Origin: Streptomyces sp. MBT53
Lineage (GTDB): Bacteria > Actinomycetota > Actinomycetes > Streptomycetales > Streptomycetaceae
Direction: 5' to 3'
DNA length: 32,358 nt
NCBI RefSeq assembly: GCF_016654115.1
Contig: NZ_JAEQAZ010000149.1
Location: 1 to 32,358 of the forward strand
This document shows, piece after piece, positions 31,774 to 32,358 of this stretch. The notes under the pieces are model-generated. The model made no database searches and was not told the origin of the DNA. It saw nothing but the letters and a program-made list of their open reading frames with translations. The number at the start of each line of letters is the position of its first letter. Position 1 is the first letter of the stretch. The position numbers and the translations under genes are program-made.

Positions 31774-32315
31774 GGCACAAGACATACATCCTGCGGGGTG
31801 TCTCCACAGTCGTCGCCGGCGTCACCGCCGTCGCCGCGGCCGGCTGCTCGGCGGACAAGCCGAGTCGGGAGTTCACGGTGCCCAAAGCCCTCTGCGGGGT
31901 GTCCGTGCCGGTCGACGCGCTGTCCCGGCTCCTGCCCGCCTCCGGCAAAACGCTCACCACTGAGGCTAAGGGGTCGACCGACTCTGCGCTGCTCTGCACG
32001 GTCGACGTCGACGACGTCATGGTGCTGGCGTTGAGCAGGGAGCGCATCGTCGCCGGTGACTCGGCGCGGCACATCCTGTACACCCAACTCCGCGTCACAC
32101 AGCCGAAGTTCACGGAAGGCACCAGCATCGCGTACGTCGACCACGCCGCTGTGTCACTGCTCAAGTGCCGTGGAGCCGGCGTCGAGGAGGAAGACATCAG
32201 CACCCTCGTCAACGTCTTGAAGCCCGCACGGTCGGACGAGTCGGCCATGAAGAGCCTGATCACCGACTACACGGCGAGAGTCAAGAAACAGGGGCCTTGC
32301 AAGAAGACCCCCTGA
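31770..32315 (+). CDS. Four-cysteine lipoprotein, last gene of cassette 2
   Basis: The product is 181 aa with lipobox AAGC (lipidated C26). The mature domain has Cys at 42, 76, 133 and 177 (spacing 34, 57, 44), with LLP after the first, CTVD at the second and LLKC at the third. It is paralogous to the 206-aa protein at 30903 and more distantly to the one at 26057. GTG 31770 has GGAGAG about nine bases upstream. It is predicted to be anchored on the outer face of the membrane. The role is unknown; an immunity or receptor function for the T7SS cargo is a guess from position. Confidence 0.85.
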   Translation: MRHKTYILRGVSTVVAGVTAVAAAGCSADKPSREFTVPKALCGVSVPVDALSRLLPASGKTLTTEAKGSTDSALLCTVDVDDVMVLALSRERIVAGDSARHILYTQLRVTQPKFTEGTSIAYVDHAAVSLLKCRGAGVEEEDISTLVNVLKPARSDESAMKSLITDYTARVKKQGPCKKTP

Positions 32316-32323
32316 GCGGGTGT

Positions 32324-32347
32324 CGGGGCCCGGCAACCGGGCACCCC
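32324..32347 (+). terminator. Possible terminator after cassette 2
   Basis: CGGGG and CCCGG (32324-32333) pair with CCGGG and CCCCG (32337-32348) with a two-base bulge and a three-base loop. It lies 8 bases past the last stop and would end the cassette 2 transcript. Confidence 0.5.
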
Positions 32348-32358
32348 GTCAACTCCCC

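Noticed and set aside
11193..32315. EccB and EccE genes expected for a complete T7SS
   Set aside because: No product has the EccB or EccE layout; the candidates here are MycP, WXG proteins or cargo. They are presumably outside the window.
1..32358. CRISPR array, insertion sequence or prophage
   Set aside because: No regularly spaced repeats, no transposase or integrase, and no terminal inverted repeats were seen; the tandem repeats found have only two to three copies.

Overview
The window is high-GC actinobacterial DNA and almost certainly Streptomyces. The signs are GC-rich third codon positions, many GTG starts and one TTG start, GGAG-type ribosome binding sites, TAGGNT -10 boxes, and the gene block rpsO-pnp-M16 protease-dapB ... 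thyX-dapA-rnj beside a type VII secretion (T7SS/ESX) locus. I recognise that block from Streptomyces chromosomes; no search was run.

Left third (1-11.2 kb): housekeeping genes. On the minus strand lie RNase J, DapA and ThyX. Two small plus-strand membrane-protein genes follow. A minus-strand operon then runs rpsO, pnp, M16 protease, dapB and a small membrane protein, with GTGA coupling at pnp/M16. RNA decay (RNase J, PNPase), lysine/diaminopimelate synthesis (DapA, DapB) and thymidylate synthesis (ThyX) are the main functions. Convergent junctions carry long, near-perfect hairpins (18 and 26 bp).

Middle third (11.2-22.7 kb): T7SS core. EccD (membrane channel) is divergent from EccC (three-ATPase motor). 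A minus-strand operon encodes a helical protein, a WXG-domain protein with a long disordered tail, the mycosin protease MycP and a pair of WXG100 proteins. Below the pair lies the wreck of a pseudokinase/beta-propeller gene with a frameshift and an out-of-frame internal deletion. EccB and EccE are not in this window.

Right third (23.1-32.3 kb): accessory T7SS cargo on the plus strand. The same cassette occurs twice: a conserved promoter block of about 76 bp, a small helical protein starting xWxEWEQLK, a ~770-aa protein with an N-terminal helical WxG domain and a glycine-rich hydrophobic segment near residue 645, then exported proteins (mostly lipoproteins) sharing a four-cysteine spacing. Decayed pieces of further cassette members lie between and after the intact copies. 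The layout resembles the partner-effector-immunity order of Firmicutes LXG systems. I infer a family of paired T7SS effectors or surface proteins with lipoprotein partners; this is the least described part of the window.
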